DNA of 64,000 nucleotides from Streptacidiphilus melanogenes (GCF_000787835.1 NZ_BBPP01000025.1:23692-87691); one strand, 5' to 3'. Shown: positions 1-8,218, counted from the stretch's first letter. The notes: a model not told the origin generated them from the sequence alone. A program made the numbers and translations.

Positions 1-56
1 TGGCCAAGACCGGCAGCGCCGCCAACGCCACGCCCATCACCGACATCTGGGGCTGA
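1..56 (+). CDS. 3' end of an upstream gene, probably efeU (partial)
   Basis: Only the last 17 codons are visible, ending in ITDIWG and a TGA at 54-56, in the frame that starts at base 3. The tail is too short to identify by itself. The next two genes encode EfeO-like and EfeB-like proteins, and in efeUOB operons the gene before efeO encodes the iron permease EfeU, so that is the context-based guess. The stop lies 3 bp before the efeO start, which suggests translational coupling. Confidence 0.45.
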   Translation, partial: AKTGSAANATPITDIWG

Positions 57-59
57 GCG

Positions 60-1250
60 TTGACCGCTCGTCCCCTGCTCCGCCGTCCGCTGCTCGCCGG
101 GGCGCTCGCCCTGGCGGTGGCGGGCGGCGCCCTCGGCGTCACGCTCGCGCTCGACGGCTCCGCCGAGGCCGGACCGGCGACGCTCGCCGTCACCGTCGAC
201 AAGCACGCCTGCGGCGCGCCGCCGGCGCGGCTCCCCGCCGGGCCCGTCGACTTCGAGGTGCGCGACGGCGCGGCCACTTTCGTCAGCGTCTACGTCACCG
301 ACCCCACCGGAGCCCGCGCCTACGCCGAGATCCGCTGGCTCGGCCCCAACCACGCGCTGCCCCTGTCCGCCTCGCTGGCCGCAGGGCGGTACGCGCTGCG
401 TTGCGTCTTCTCCGACGGCCCGGTGCTGACCTCGTCCACCGTCGTCGTCAGCGGCTCCGCGACGGACACGGAGACCGGATACCCGCCGATGGCCAGCCAG
501 GAGCTGGAGCAGCCGGTCACCGCCTACCGCGCCTACGTCGCGGCCGCGCTGCCGCACCTGCTGGACGCGGCGCGCACCCTCGACACCGATGTCGCCCGCG
601 GGAACCTCGGAGCCGCGCGGACGGACTGGCTGCCGGCGCACCTGGCCTACGAGCGGCTCGGCGCCGCGTACAACTCCTTCGGCGACTTCGACGGCGACAT
701 CGACGGTCGCCCCGACGGCCTTCCCGGCGGCGCGGACGATCCCGGCTGGACGGGCTTCCTCGCGATCGAGCACGCCCTGTGGCACGGCGCCCCCGCCGAC
801 AAGGTCCGCCCGCTGACGCGGAAGCTGGTCACCGACGTCAACGGGCTGATCGCCGACTTCCCCAGTGAGGACATCGACTCCGAGGACCTGCCGCTGCGGG
901 CGCACGAGATCCTGGAGAACGCCCTCCAGTTCCAGCTCACCGGCCAGGAGGACCAGGGCTCCGGCACGACGCTGGCCACGCTCGACGCCAACGCGCAGGG
1001 CACCGTGGAGGTGGTGTCGCTGCTCGCCCCGCTGGTGCGCGACCGCGACCCCGGGCTCGTCGAGACCCTCGACCAGGGCCTCGCCACGCTGCGCGGCCAA
1101 CTCGCCGCTGCCCATGGCAGCGCCGCGGATTGGCCCGCGGCCTCCTCGCTCGACCGGACCACGCGCGAGCGCCTCGACGGTGTGCTGGGCGCGCTGCTGG
1201 AGCAGCTCGCCGCCCTCCCCAACCTGCTCAGCCCGCGGAACGGAGCCTGA
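60..1250 (+). CDS. efeO: EfeO-like iron uptake lipoprotein/periplasmic-type protein (M75 family)
   Basis: Extracytoplasmic component of the EfeUOB iron uptake system. The 396-residue protein opens with an Arg-rich stretch and a hydrophobic segment (about residues 10-30), a signal peptide or N-terminal anchor. A cupredoxin-like domain follows (about 40-130, with HACGAPPARLPAG and a Cys near the end), then an all-helical M75/imelysin-type domain from about 160 carrying the HLAYERLGAAYNSFG block. TTG at 60 is the likely start, because it sits 3 bp after the upstream stop and the signal peptide follows at once. The gene is 2 bp from efeB. Established for the family: EfeO binds and passes iron to the EfeU permease. 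I see no lipobox. Confidence 0.85.
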   Translation: MTARPLLRRPLLAGALALAVAGGALGVTLALDGSAEAGPATLAVTVDKHACGAPPARLPAGPVDFEVRDGAATFVSVYVTDPTGARAYAEIRWLGPNHALPLSASLAAGRYALRCVFSDGPVLTSSTVVVSGSATDTETGYPPMASQELEQPVTAYRAYVAAALPHLLDAARTLDTDVARGNLGAARTDWLPAHLAYERLGAAYNSFGDFDGDIDGRPDGLPGGADDPGWTGFLAIEHALWHGAPADKVRPLTRKLVTDVNGLIADFPSEDIDSEDLPLRAHEILENALQFQLTGQEDQGSGTTLATLDANAQGTVEVVSLLAPLVRDRDPGLVETLDQGLATLRGQLAAAHGSAADWPAASSLDRTTRERLDGVLGALLEQLAALPNLLSPRNGA

Positions 1251-1252
1251 CC

Positions 1253-2515
1253 ATGAGCGACCCTCAGCTCTCCCTCGGGCGCCGCGGCTTCCTGCAACGG
1301 GCGACGGCGGGCATGGTCGGCGCGGCGGCGCTGGGCGCGACGGCGGCGGACTCCGCCCGCGCGGCCTCCTCGTCGGCGTCGGTCTCCTCGTCCGGCTCGG
1401 GGCGGGTCATCCCGTTCGAGGGTCCGCACCAGTCCGGCATCCTCACCCCGCCGCAGGCGGCCGCGAGCTTCGTCTCCTTCGACGTGATCGCCCCCGACCG
1501 GGCGGCGCTGCGGGAGCTCTTCGCCGTACTGACCGACCGCGTCCGCCTTCTGACCGCGGGCGGCTCGGTCGCGGCCACCGACCTGGCCTCCGCGCCCGCC
1601 GACAGCGGCACGCTCGGGCCGGTGCTGCCCGCGGACGGACTGACCGTCACCGTCGGCGTCGGGGCGTCCCTCTTCGACGAGCAGCGCTACGGCCTCGCCT
1701 CGCGGCGACCCGCCAAGCTGACGGCCATGCCGGTCTTCCCGGACGACGACATGGCCCACTCGACCGAGCTGCACGGCGACCTCTCCCTGCAACTGTGCGC
1801 GGACTCGCGCGACACCGTCGCCCACGCACTGCGGGACATCGCCAAGCACACCCGTGGCGCGATCCAGGCCCGCTGGAAGATCGACGGCACCCACTCGGCC
1901 CCCCGCCCGAGCGGCACCCCGCGCAACCACCTCGGCTTCAAGGACGGCATCGCCAACCCCGACACCACCAGCGGCGCCGTCACCGACGCCTTGGTGTGGA
2001 CCCACGGCGGCCGCGACGGCGAGCCCGCGTGGACGGAGGGCGGCTCCTACCAGGTGATCCGCATCATCCGGATGCTCGTCGAGTTCTGGGACCGCGTCTC
2101 CCTGGACGAGCAGGAACGCATGATCGGCCGCCGCCGTGACTCCGGCGCGCCCCTGGACGGCTCCGCCGAGACCGACATCCCCGGCTACAAGGCGGACCCC
2201 GCAGGCCTGTTCACCCCCATGGACGCCCACATCCGCCTGGCCAACCCGCGCACCCCGGCCACCGCCTCCCAGCAGATCCTGCGCCGCGGCTACAACTACG
2301 AACGCGGCCTCGACACCGACGGCAACCTCGACCTCGGCCTCGTCTTCTGCTGCTACCAGCAGGACGTCTCCCGCCAGTTCGCCGCCGTCCAGTCCCGCCT
2401 CGCGGGCGAACCCCTGGTCGACTACGTCTCCCCCACCGGCGGCGGCTACTTCTTCGCCCTCCCGGGCGTCCGCAACCCCCACGACACCTTCGCCTCCGGC
2501 CTGCTGGCCGAGTAG
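1253..2515 (+). CDS. efeB: EfeB-like Dyp-type haem peroxidase, Tat-exported
   Basis: Haem-dependent deferrochelatase/peroxidase, third component of the EfeUOB system. The 420-residue protein starts at ATG 1253, two bases after the efeO stop. It begins with a clear Tat signal (SLGRRGFLQRATAG, Arg10-Arg11, then a hydrophobic stretch ending in ARA). Family marks are the GFKDGIANPD block with the G-x-x-D-G motif and, later, DAHIRLANPR, whose His is the usual proximal haem ligand in EfeB/DyP enzymes. Length is normal for the family. Export of a folded haem protein by Tat fits work beside EfeO outside the membrane. The frame stays open upstream to 1130, but that part lies inside efeO and is not a separate start. 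Confidence 0.93.
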   Translation: MSDPQLSLGRRGFLQRATAGMVGAAALGATAADSARAASSSASVSSSGSGRVIPFEGPHQSGILTPPQAAASFVSFDVIAPDRAALRELFAVLTDRVRLLTAGGSVAATDLASAPADSGTLGPVLPADGLTVTVGVGASLFDEQRYGLASRRPAKLTAMPVFPDDDMAHSTELHGDLSLQLCADSRDTVAHALRDIAKHTRGAIQARWKIDGTHSAPRPSGTPRNHLGFKDGIANPDTTSGAVTDALVWTHGGRDGEPAWTEGGSYQVIRIIRMLVEFWDRVSLDEQERMIGRRRDSGAPLDGSAETDIPGYKADPAGLFTPMDAHIRLANPRTPATASQQILRRGYNYERGLDTDGNLDLGLVFCCYQQDVSRQFAAVQSRLAGEPLVDYVSPTGGGYFFALPGVRNPHDTFASGLLAE

Positions 2516-2862
2516 CACGCCGCGCGGAGCGCCGTCCGGCGCGACACTCCTCCTCGGGCGCGCTGTCCGTGCGCGGCAACGGAGGAGCAGACATGACCGG
2601 CCGTCAGTTCGGCGATCGGAGTGTCGACGAGGCCCGGGCCGTGCTGACTCCGGCCCGGCAGGACTCGCCCTGGCAGCGCGCCCTCGGCATGCGTCCCCGG
2701 TGGGTCTGTTCGGATCCAGGTGATCGCGGGCGCGCGCGTGTGGCGGGTCCGGCTGGTCGGGTGACGTCTGTCATGCCTGATCCGTTATCGCCCGCGCTGG
2801 CACGGCGGCGCACGCGGACGGGATCATGGCTCCACAAGCAGAACTGCAACGGGGGAACGACG
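2516..2862. other. 347-bp gap between efeB and the rhomboid gene
   Basis: No independent gene is convincing here. A small hairpin with 5-bp arms (GCGCC/GGCGC, 2529-2542) follows efeB and could be a weak terminator. An ATG at 2593 has a strong GGAGGAG ribosome site and reads in frame, without a stop, into the rhomboid gene. Its first 35 or so codons show normal high-GC third positions, but after about 2700 codon use becomes irregular and a TTA appears near 2785. The 3' part therefore looks like promoter/leader DNA. Confidence 0.5.
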
Positions 2863-3594
2863 ATGTCGCCGCACGAGATCGAGTTGTACGCCTGCGCCGC
2901 CGCCGTGGTCACGGCAGGGCTGCGGGCGCTGGTGCTGGTGGGGCCGGCGGACGGGGGCGCGGGAGGACGGGCGGTGAGCGGTGGGGTGCAGCCGGGTGAG
3001 GTGCTCGCCGCGGTGCGGGCCGCGTCGGCGCGGCGGCCGCGGCCGTGGGTCGCGCTCGGGCTGTTCGCGGTCATGGCCGTGATGGCCGTGGTCCAGTACG
3101 CGGCGCCCGCCGTGGTGGGCGACCTGATGCGGCAGCCGGGCGCGCTGTCCGACGGGCAGTGGTGGCGGGCCGCGACCGCGCTGCTGGTGCAGTCCTCGGG
3201 TGCGGCCCAGATCGCGTGCAACCTGCCCGCGCTGCTGGTGGTCGGCGTGGTGGCCGAGTCGGTCCTCGGCGGGTGGCGGACCTTGGGCGTCTTCCTCGTC
3301 TCGGGCGTCGCGGCCCAGACGGTCAGCCTGGGCGGCTGGGCGCCGCGCGGCGGCGGGGACTCCGTCGCCGTCTGTGGTCTGGTGGGCGCCCTGGCGGTCG
3401 TCTGCCTGCTGCGGGGCGGCGACTTCGGACGGACCTTCAAGGACAGCCCGCTCGTCCTGCTCGTCCCCGCGGCCGGCCTGTTCCTCTGTGCCATCCGCAA
3501 CAACCACGGCGTCGGCCTCGTCGTCGGCTGCCTGCTGGGCCTGGTGCTCAGCGTCCGCACCCGGGCCGGTCTGCCCCGGCCCGCAGCGGCGTAG
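2863..3594 (+). CDS. Rhomboid-family intramembrane protease
   Basis: Membrane protein of 243 residues with about six hydrophobic segments. Rhomboids cut transmembrane substrates with a Ser-His dyad. The pattern is recognisable: DGQWWRAATALLVQSSG matches the rhomboid L1 region (WWR at 100-102), Asn120 lies in TM2, GGGDSVAVCGLVGAL stands where GxSG-x-x-x-G-L-x-G-A is usual (candidate Ser167), and NNHGVGLVVGCLLG supplies the TM6 His (His215). The GxSG box is altered to G-D-S-V, so activity is likely but not certain. ATG 2863 is chosen because GGGGGAA precedes it and an ordinary N-terminus follows. An upstream ATG at 2593 with a better ribosome site would add 90 residues. A bidirectional hairpin follows the gene. 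Confidence 0.72.
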   Translation: MSPHEIELYACAAAVVTAGLRALVLVGPADGGAGGRAVSGGVQPGEVLAAVRAASARRPRPWVALGLFAVMAVMAVVQYAAPAVVGDLMRQPGALSDGQWWRAATALLVQSSGAAQIACNLPALLVVGVVAESVLGGWRTLGVFLVSGVAAQTVSLGGWAPRGGGDSVAVCGLVGALAVVCLLRGGDFGRTFKDSPLVLLVPAAGLFLCAIRNNHGVGLVVGCLLGLVLSVRTRAGLPRPAAA

Positions 3595-3602
3595 GCACGG
3601 GG

Positions 3603-3630
3603 CCGGCCGGGCCGCTTCAGGCCCGGCCGG
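3603..3630. terminator. Bidirectional hairpin terminator between converging genes
   Basis: Perfect 11-bp stem, CCGGCCGGGCC (3603-3613) with GGCCCGGCCGG (3620-3630), and a 6-base loop GCTTCA. It lies 9 bp after the rhomboid stop and covers the stop codon of the converging DinB gene. There is no T-run, as is usual for actinomycete terminators. Confidence 0.7.
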
Positions 3631-4171
3631 GGCCCAGGCCGTGGGCGCAGAGGTCGAGCAGGAGGGCGATCTCCGCGCCGTGGTGGGCGCACTCGTCGAT
3701 GGCGTGGGTGGTGAGGGAGAGGTAGCTGTCGTCGGCGTACGGGCCGGCCACGGGGCCCATCGGCGCGACCAGACGCGCGTCGCCGAGGGAGACGACGTGC
3801 GCGCGGAACCGCGCGAAGTCCTCGGCCAGGGCGGCGATCGACTCCTTGGCCGTGGCGGGCCAGAGCTGCTGCTCGACGTCGGTCGCCGGCTCCTCGCCGA
3901 AGAGGCGGCCGTAGCCGCGCAGGCAGTCGGACCCGATGTGCCAGGCGCGCCAGGCGATCGTGGTGAAGGGCGCCCGCCCCGGGGTCTCCTCCGGCCGGTC
4001 GTCGGCGCGGGAGACACCGTCCGCGCCCACGCGGACGGTGCGGCAGTCCGGGACGGGCTCCCACAGGTACTCGGCGTCCGTCATGCCCTCGAGTCGCGCC
4101 AGAACACGGTCCCGGACCTCGTCGAAGGTCATCAGGACGCCGTCGGTCACGGGGTTCTGGCGCTCGCTCAT
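3617..4171 (-). CDS. DinB-family putative metal-dependent protein
   Basis: A 184-residue four-helix-bundle protein of the DinB/DUF664 type. TTIAWRAWHIGSD gives the first conserved His and the segment TTHAIDECAHHGAEIALLLD gives the C-terminal His cluster; together these form the usual three-His metal site. Such proteins include mycothiol- and bacillithiol-dependent transferases, but this sequence alone does not show the reaction. ATG 4171 is chosen because GAGGAG lies 8 bp upstream; a GTG at 4177 would sit too close to that site. The start is 12 bp after the stop of the ABM gene, so the two are probably cotranscribed. Confidence 0.8.
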   Translation of the reverse strand: MSERQNPVTDGVLMTFDEVRDRVLARLEGMTDAEYLWEPVPDCRTVRVGADGVSRADDRPEETPGRAPFTTIAWRAWHIGSDCLRGYGRLFGEEPATDVEQQLWPATAKESIAALAEDFARFRAHVVSLGDARLVAPMGPVAGPYADDSYLSLTTHAIDECAHHGAEIALLLDLCAHGLGPGRA

Positions 4172-4183
4172 GGACACCGCTCC

Positions 4184-4519
4184 TCAGTCACGTTGGAAGG
4201 AGTACCCGCGCTCGACGCGGGCGACCTCGACCGTGTAGCTGTCGTACCAGCGCTCCCGGCCGAGGCGTTGGGCCTCCAAGTGTTCCGGATGCGCCTTCCA
4301 TGCCGCCACCGACTCGGCGTCGGTGTAGTAGAGGACGACGAGGTCCTCACCCCTCCCGTTGGTCATCGACTCACGGCCCAGGTATCCCGGCTGTGCGCGC
4401 CCGAGTTCGCCCATGCGGCGGTCCATCTCGGTGTATCCGTCGAGGTCCTGGCTGAGGCGGCTGGTGATGATGACGGCGTAGTACGGCGGTTCCGGGCGCT
4501 CGAAACAGGGGTCGGCCAT
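4184..4519 (-). CDS. Antibiotic biosynthesis monooxygenase (ABM) domain protein
   Basis: A single small ferredoxin-fold domain of 111 residues. Recognisable parts are YYAVIITSRLS at the start, the central MGELGRAQPGYLGRESM helix/strand pair, and DLVVLYYTDAESVAAWKAHPEH, a typical ABM core in which the W-x-x-H-P-E-H segment is conserved. ABM-fold proteins act as dimers in cofactor-independent oxygenation or haem degradation, and many have no known substrate. It lies just upstream of the DinB gene in the same direction with 12 bp between them. Confidence 0.82.
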   Translation of the reverse strand: MADPCFERPEPPYYAVIITSRLSQDLDGYTEMDRRMGELGRAQPGYLGRESMTNGRGEDLVVLYYTDAESVAAWKAHPEHLEAQRLGRERWYDSYTVEVARVERGYSFQRD

Positions 4520-4591
4520 GGTGGGCGTGCTCCGTTCGGTCGGGCACGGGACGGGCCCGTGGTGGTGACGTGCGAGCTGCTGCGGGCCGCC

Positions 4592-5323
4592 TCACTCGGC
4601 CGGGTCGGCCCGATCGGCCAGATCCGCGAGGGTGTTCCAGAACATCAGCTCGTAACTCTGCAACAACCGGCCGTACTCGAAAACGTCCCGCCCGTCGGTG
4701 CGCTCGGCGGACGCCGACGACGAGGCCTGCCACTGCGCCACAACGGCGAGAGCGGGGGCATCCGCGTCCGGATCCGGCGCGGTCTCGGATCCGGCGTCGG
4801 ACCCGGTGTCCGGCACGGCGAAGAAGTCGAAGAACGCGCAGGCCTCGTCCGCGAACCCGTAGTGGTCGCGCAGCGCGCGGGCTGCGGTGGCGCAGTAGCC
4901 GCCCCAGGCGGAGAAGTTGGCGGTGAGGGCGAGGACCACGCCGACCGGGTCGCCGTTCAGGGCGAGCCAGGCGAGGTACGCGGGGTAGGCCTGGCAGCCG
5001 GCGAGCGGGGCGCGGGCGCGCAGCGCCGCGTCGTCGAGGCCGCAGGCGTCCGCGAACGGCGTCAGCAGCGCCAGCGCCTGGCTCTCCCCGGCGGCCAGGT
5101 CGGCGAAGTACGCGCCTGCGGGGGTGTCCGCACAGCGGGTGGCCAGGGCGAGGAAGCTGCGCCGGTCGCTCGCGATGATGCGCCGCTGCTGCGCGGCGAG
5201 TTCGCCGAGCACGCGCAGCGGCGCGCTTCCGTCGGCGATCCTCCCGATCAGCCGGTTGTCCCCGGCGTCCGGCGCCAGTTCGTCCCGGACCCGGGCCAGC
5301 AGCCCCGCCGCGTCCTGCGCCAT
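4592..5323 (-). CDS. TenA/THI-4-like (haem-oxygenase-fold) protein
   Basis: Helical protein of 243 residues resembling the TenA/THI-4 proteins of streptomycetes. Recognisable parts are the AAQQRRIIASDRRSFLALA helix, GCQAYPAYLAWLALNGDP, and NFSAWGGYCATAARALRDHY followed by CAFFDFFAVP. A short acidic, Asp/Glu-rich insert lies near residues 170-190. True thiaminase II enzymes carry a catalytic Cys and acidic residues at set positions that I cannot map here, so thiamine salvage is not claimed. Similar genes are often labelled as regulators without proof. It is read toward the ABM/DinB pair with 72 bp in between. Confidence 0.65.
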   Translation of the reverse strand: MAQDAAGLLARVRDELAPDAGDNRLIGRIADGSAPLRVLGELAAQQRRIIASDRRSFLALATRCADTPAGAYFADLAAGESQALALLTPFADACGLDDAALRARAPLAGCQAYPAYLAWLALNGDPVGVVLALTANFSAWGGYCATAARALRDHYGFADEACAFFDFFAVPDTGSDAGSETAPDPDADAPALAVVAQWQASSSASAERTDGRDVFEYGRLLQSYELMFWNTLADLADRADPAE

Positions 5324-5433
5324 GGAGTACGCCCCTCACCTCGGTACTGCGTCCACGCACCGTCTACGTAATCACAGGTGGGGCCGGACGGACGAGAGGC
5401 TGGCCGGGGTACGCCCGGGAGCTGCCGGCAAGG

Positions 5434-6468
5434 TCACTCGCGCGACGCGGCGACAACATGGACCGTCACCGATGCCAGGAACGGACCGGCGGCCAGCGCG
5501 TCCAGCCATCCCTGTGCCGCCTCGGCCGTCAAGTAGCCTGCCGTGACCGCTCGTTCGGCGTTGCGCTGGAAGCCGAGGACGCGGTCGGCCTCCGCCGCGT
5601 CGCGCAGCGCGGAGGTGACCGGCACGACGGCGTCCACCGCGAGCCCCGCCTCGGTCGCGCGCCGGGCGAGCTGCCGGCCGACCACCGCGTTGCGGATGAT
5701 CCGGTCCACGACGTGCCGGGTGTAGGCGCGCGAGGCCTCCAGGTCCGGATGGTCGAACACCAGCGTCTCCCAGTCGGGTTCGGCCAGCACCACGCGCCCG
5801 CCGGGACGCAGCACCCGGGCTGTCTCGGTCAGCACGAGCGCCGGGTCGGCGGCGTGCTGGAGGACCCGGTGCATCCAGACGCGGTCGACGCAGGCCGACG
5901 CCAAGGGGAGCGCGTGCGCGTCGGCGCCCAGGAAGGCGACTCCGGACCGCTGACCGTGCCGGGCGCGCGCGTCGGCCACCATCCGCGGCTCCCGGTCGAG
6001 GCCGAGGACCCGGCCCGACGCGGTGACGGCGCCGGCCAGCAACGGCACGTCGCCGCCGGGCCCGCAGCCGACGTCGAGGACGGTCTGGCCCGGCACGGGG
6101 GCGAGCGCCCGCACCATGACGTCGCGGTAGGTGTGCAGGGCCTCGACGCCGGAGAGGCGTCGCTGGTAGGCCACCCGGTCCGGCACCGCCGCCTCAAACA
6201 TGCGCTGGGTGACCAGCGCGGTGGCGTGCAGCTCCCGCTCCAGCACGGCGCGCCCTGCGTCGGTGAGCCGCAGCGGGCGCTGCCGTCCCTGCATCTCCAG
6301 CGGCTCGATCAGGCCCTTGGCCTCCAGCCGCGCCAGCGCGCTGGACAGGCTGCCGCGCCCGAGGCGCTCACCGGTCACCTCCTTGACGGCGGTGTTGACG
6401 GCGTATCCGTGCAGGGGCCCGCGCGCGAGGGCGCACAGGATCAGCAGTTGGGCGTCGGCCGTCTGCAT
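5434..6468 (-). CDS. PadR-type winged helix fused to a SAM-dependent methyltransferase
   Basis: Two-domain protein of 344 residues. Residues 1-80 are a PadR winged-helix domain (LLILCALARGPLHGYAV, then LSSALARLEAKGLIEP and a basic wing). After a linker, residues 115-260 form a class I methyltransferase with motif I VLDVGCGPGG (130-139), an acidic residue closing the next strand (GLDREPRM) and a motif like VLRPGGRVVLAEPDW. The junction is read straight through without a frameshift. It may be a regulator that senses SAM or a small-molecule substrate, or a DNA-targeted or autoregulated methyltransferase. The gene is divergent from a 27-codon reading frame and the Nudix gene, with a palindrome in the shared region. 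Confidence 0.82.
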   Translation of the reverse strand: MQTADAQLLILCALARGPLHGYAVNTAVKEVTGERLGRGSLSSALARLEAKGLIEPLEMQGRQRPLRLTDAGRAVLERELHATALVTQRMFEAAVPDRVAYQRRLSGVEALHTYRDVMVRALAPVPGQTVLDVGCGPGGDVPLLAGAVTASGRVLGLDREPRMVADARARHGQRSGVAFLGADAHALPLASACVDRVWMHRVLQHAADPALVLTETARVLRPGGRVVLAEPDWETLVFDHPDLEASRAYTRHVVDRIIRNAVVGRQLARRATEAGLAVDAVVPVTSALRDAAEADRVLGFQRNAERAVTAGYLTAEAAQGWLDALAAGPFLASVTVHVVAASRE

Positions 6469-6514
6469 CGCGGGCCCTCCTCCGCTTCCACTTTCAGGGG
6501 ACGTCGTCGCAATG

Positions 6515-6529
6515 GCACGCGGCGCGTGC
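6515..6529. promoter_or_regulatory. Palindrome, candidate operator for the PadR-methyltransferase gene
   Basis: Perfect inverted repeat GCACGCG-G-CGCGTGC, 46 bp upstream of the PadR-methyltransferase start and in the divergent region shared with the Nudix gene. Autoregulation is usual for PadR proteins, so this is a reasonable but unproven binding site. A TAGTAT hexamer at 6541 could be a -10 element. Confidence 0.4.
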
Positions 6530-6597
6530 TATCCGCGTCGTAGTATGCCGCCAAGGCTGCGCTCCCGTGAACCGGCCCGGCTCCGCGAAGGGACGAC

Positions 6598-6681
6598 ATG
6601 AAGGCCTCCGGCCCGCTGCACGCCCTGTATGCCCGACGGCTGCGCAGCTTCGGCGCCCGCGAGCGCCGCCACGGCGGCTGA
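6598..6681 (+). CDS. Small basic 27-residue reading frame upstream of the Nudix gene
   Basis: ATG at 6598 follows GAAGGG at a workable distance, and the frame ends at TGA 6679-6681. The peptide begins MKASGPLHALYARRLRSF and is rich in Arg and His. Nearly every codon ends in G or C, as in real genes here. It starts where transcription toward the Nudix gene would begin and ends 53 bp before that gene. It could be a small protein, a leader peptide, or chance. No function can be named. Confidence 0.35.
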   Translation: MKASGPLHALYARRLRSFGARERRHGG

Positions 6682-6734
6682 CGACGCGGCGGCGTGCCCC
6701 GTCCACGAACCGAACCACGCAAGGAGTGCTGCCG

Positions 6735-7277
6735 GTGTCCTCATCCGGATCCGCCGAGGTTCCCGCCTACCTGTGCGAGATCGCACGCGCCTTCCCCGCG
6801 GTCTCCTCCGTGGTCACCGACCCGGACGGCCGGGTCCTGCTGGTGCGCAGCCGCAACCGCGAGCCGTGGGGCTGTCCCGGCGGCGTCACCGATCCGGGCG
6901 AGACCCCGGAGCAGGCGGCCGAGCGGGAGCTCGCCGAGGAGACGGGCCTGCGGCTGCGCGCCGGGCGGCTGCTGCACGTGGCCTGGGCCTCGGGCGACGG
7001 CGGCGATCTGCTGAACATGCCGGGCGTCCAGTTCTACTACGACCTGGGCGCGGTCCCGCTCCCCCACCCGCCGCTGCGCCTCCAGCCGGACGAGATCCGC
7101 GACGCCGCGTGGGTCGCCCCGGACGACCTCTCCGCCTACACGGGCGAGCTCCGCGTCTCCCGCATCCTCGCCGCCCTGGCGGCTCGCGCGGGTGAGGAGG
7201 TCCGCCTCCTCTCGGCCACCCGCGCCGAGCTGGACGCCGACGCGGCCGCGTTCACGGCGCGACGCGACCGGCACTAG
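6735..7277 (+). CDS. Nudix hydrolase
   Basis: Hydrolase of nucleoside diphosphates linked to another moiety, 180 residues. The Nudix box is complete at residues 50-72: Gly50, Glu56, Arg64-Glu65, Glu68-Glu69 and Gly71 are all present. The strand before it, GRVLLVRSRNREPWGCPGG, is typical of the family. GTG 6735 is chosen because AAGGAG lies 8 bp upstream and the text before it lacks a domain. The substrate cannot be inferred. Its 3' end faces the AEC transporter gene with 23 bp between the stops. Confidence 0.9.
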   Translation: MSSSGSAEVPAYLCEIARAFPAVSSVVTDPDGRVLLVRSRNREPWGCPGGVTDPGETPEQAAERELAEETGLRLRAGRLLHVAWASGDGGDLLNMPGVQFYYDLGAVPLPHPPLRLQPDEIRDAAWVAPDDLSAYTGELRVSRILAALAARAGEEVRLLSATRAELDADAAAFTARRDRH

Positions 7278-7300
7278 CCGTGTGGCTCGGACCTGCCCGT

Positions 7301-8218
7301 CTAGGGTTTCAGCAGGGCCGCCGTCACGGCGAGGGTGCCGAGGGAGAAGACCGTGGTCACGATGACCACACGGCTTGCGAGCGCCTCGCCGACGCCGTAC
7401 TCCTGCGCGAAGATGAAGGTGTTCTGCGCCGTCGGCAGGCCCGCGCAGACGACCACCGCCAGCAGCTGGGCGGGTGTCAGGTGGAGCAGCAGACCGAAGC
7501 CGAGGGCGACCAGCGGCTGGACGGCCAGCTTGAGCGCGGTGATCACAGCGGTCTCCGCACGGGGCACGCGCACCGCCGAGTCGCTGTGCAGGGAGGCGCC
7601 GAGCGCGACCAGGGCCACGGGCACGGCCGCCGCCGCCAGCAGGTCGAGCGACCCGGAGACGGCCTGGGGCACGGGGAGACGGGCGGTCGACCACACCACC
7701 CCGAGAGCGGAGCCGAGGATGACGGGGTTGCGGACCGGCAGGCTCGCGATCCGGCGCAGCCGCACCCGGCCTGCCGCGTCGCCGTGCCGGTCCAGCGCGA
7801 CCAGGATGACCGGCGTCACCAGGAACACCTGGAACAGCACCACCTCGGCCAGGAACGAGACGGAGTGCAGCACCTGTTGGGCGATCGGGATACCGAGGTT
7901 CGCCGAGTTCACGTAGCCCGCGGCCATGCCCCACACCGGCCGCTCCCCCGCCTTGCGGTGGTGGAGCCTGCTGACGCCGAGCCACCCTGCGCCGATCACG
8001 ACGGCGGTGCTCGCACCGAAGGCGAACAGCGACCGGTAGTCGTAGCCCGCCACCGGCGTCACCGACAGCTTCGCGAACAGCGCGGCGGGCATCGCCAGAT
8101 GGAACACGAAGCGCCCCAGTGCCGAGGCCGCGCCCTCCCCGAGCAGGCCCCGCCGTCTCGCCGCGTACCCGAGGGTGGTGAGGATCCAGATCGGTACGAA
8201 CGCGCTCACCAGGCTCAC
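7301..8218 (-). CDS. AEC-family (auxin efflux carrier) transporter
   Basis: Integral membrane protein of 305 residues with about ten hydrophobic segments in the two five-helix halves of the AEC fold. Family signs are GYVNSANLGIPIAQQVL in the first half (the N-x-G-x-P motif of helix 4) and AGLPTAQNTFIFAQEYG in the second (P-x-A-x-N). These proteins export or exchange organic anions or auxin-like compounds; the substrate here is unknown. GTG 8218 is the start. A GAGTGA stretch upstream is a weak ribosome site. Confidence 0.88.
   Translation of the reverse strand: MSLVSAFVPIWILTTLGYAARRRGLLGEGAASALGRFVFHLAMPAALFAKLSVTPVAGYDYRSLFAFGASTAVVIGAGWLGVSRLHHRKAGERPVWGMAAGYVNSANLGIPIAQQVLHSVSFLAEVVLFQVFLVTPVILVALDRHGDAAGRVRLRRIASLPVRNPVILGSALGVVWSTARLPVPQAVSGSLDLLAAAAVPVALVALGASLHSDSAVRVPRAETAVITALKLAVQPLVALGFGLLLHLTPAQLLAVVVCAGLPTAQNTFIFAQEYGVGEALASRVVIVTTVFSLGTLAVTAALLKP

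Noticed and set aside
647..2518. Long minus-strand open frame antisense to efeO/efeB
   Set aside because: Gly/Val/Arg/Asp-rich text with no domain; the plus strand holds clear EfeO and EfeB. High GC keeps the opposite frame open.
2780..2790. TTA (bldA) codon control of the rhomboid gene
   Set aside because: The TTA lies in the doubtful upstream extension, where codon use is not coding-like.
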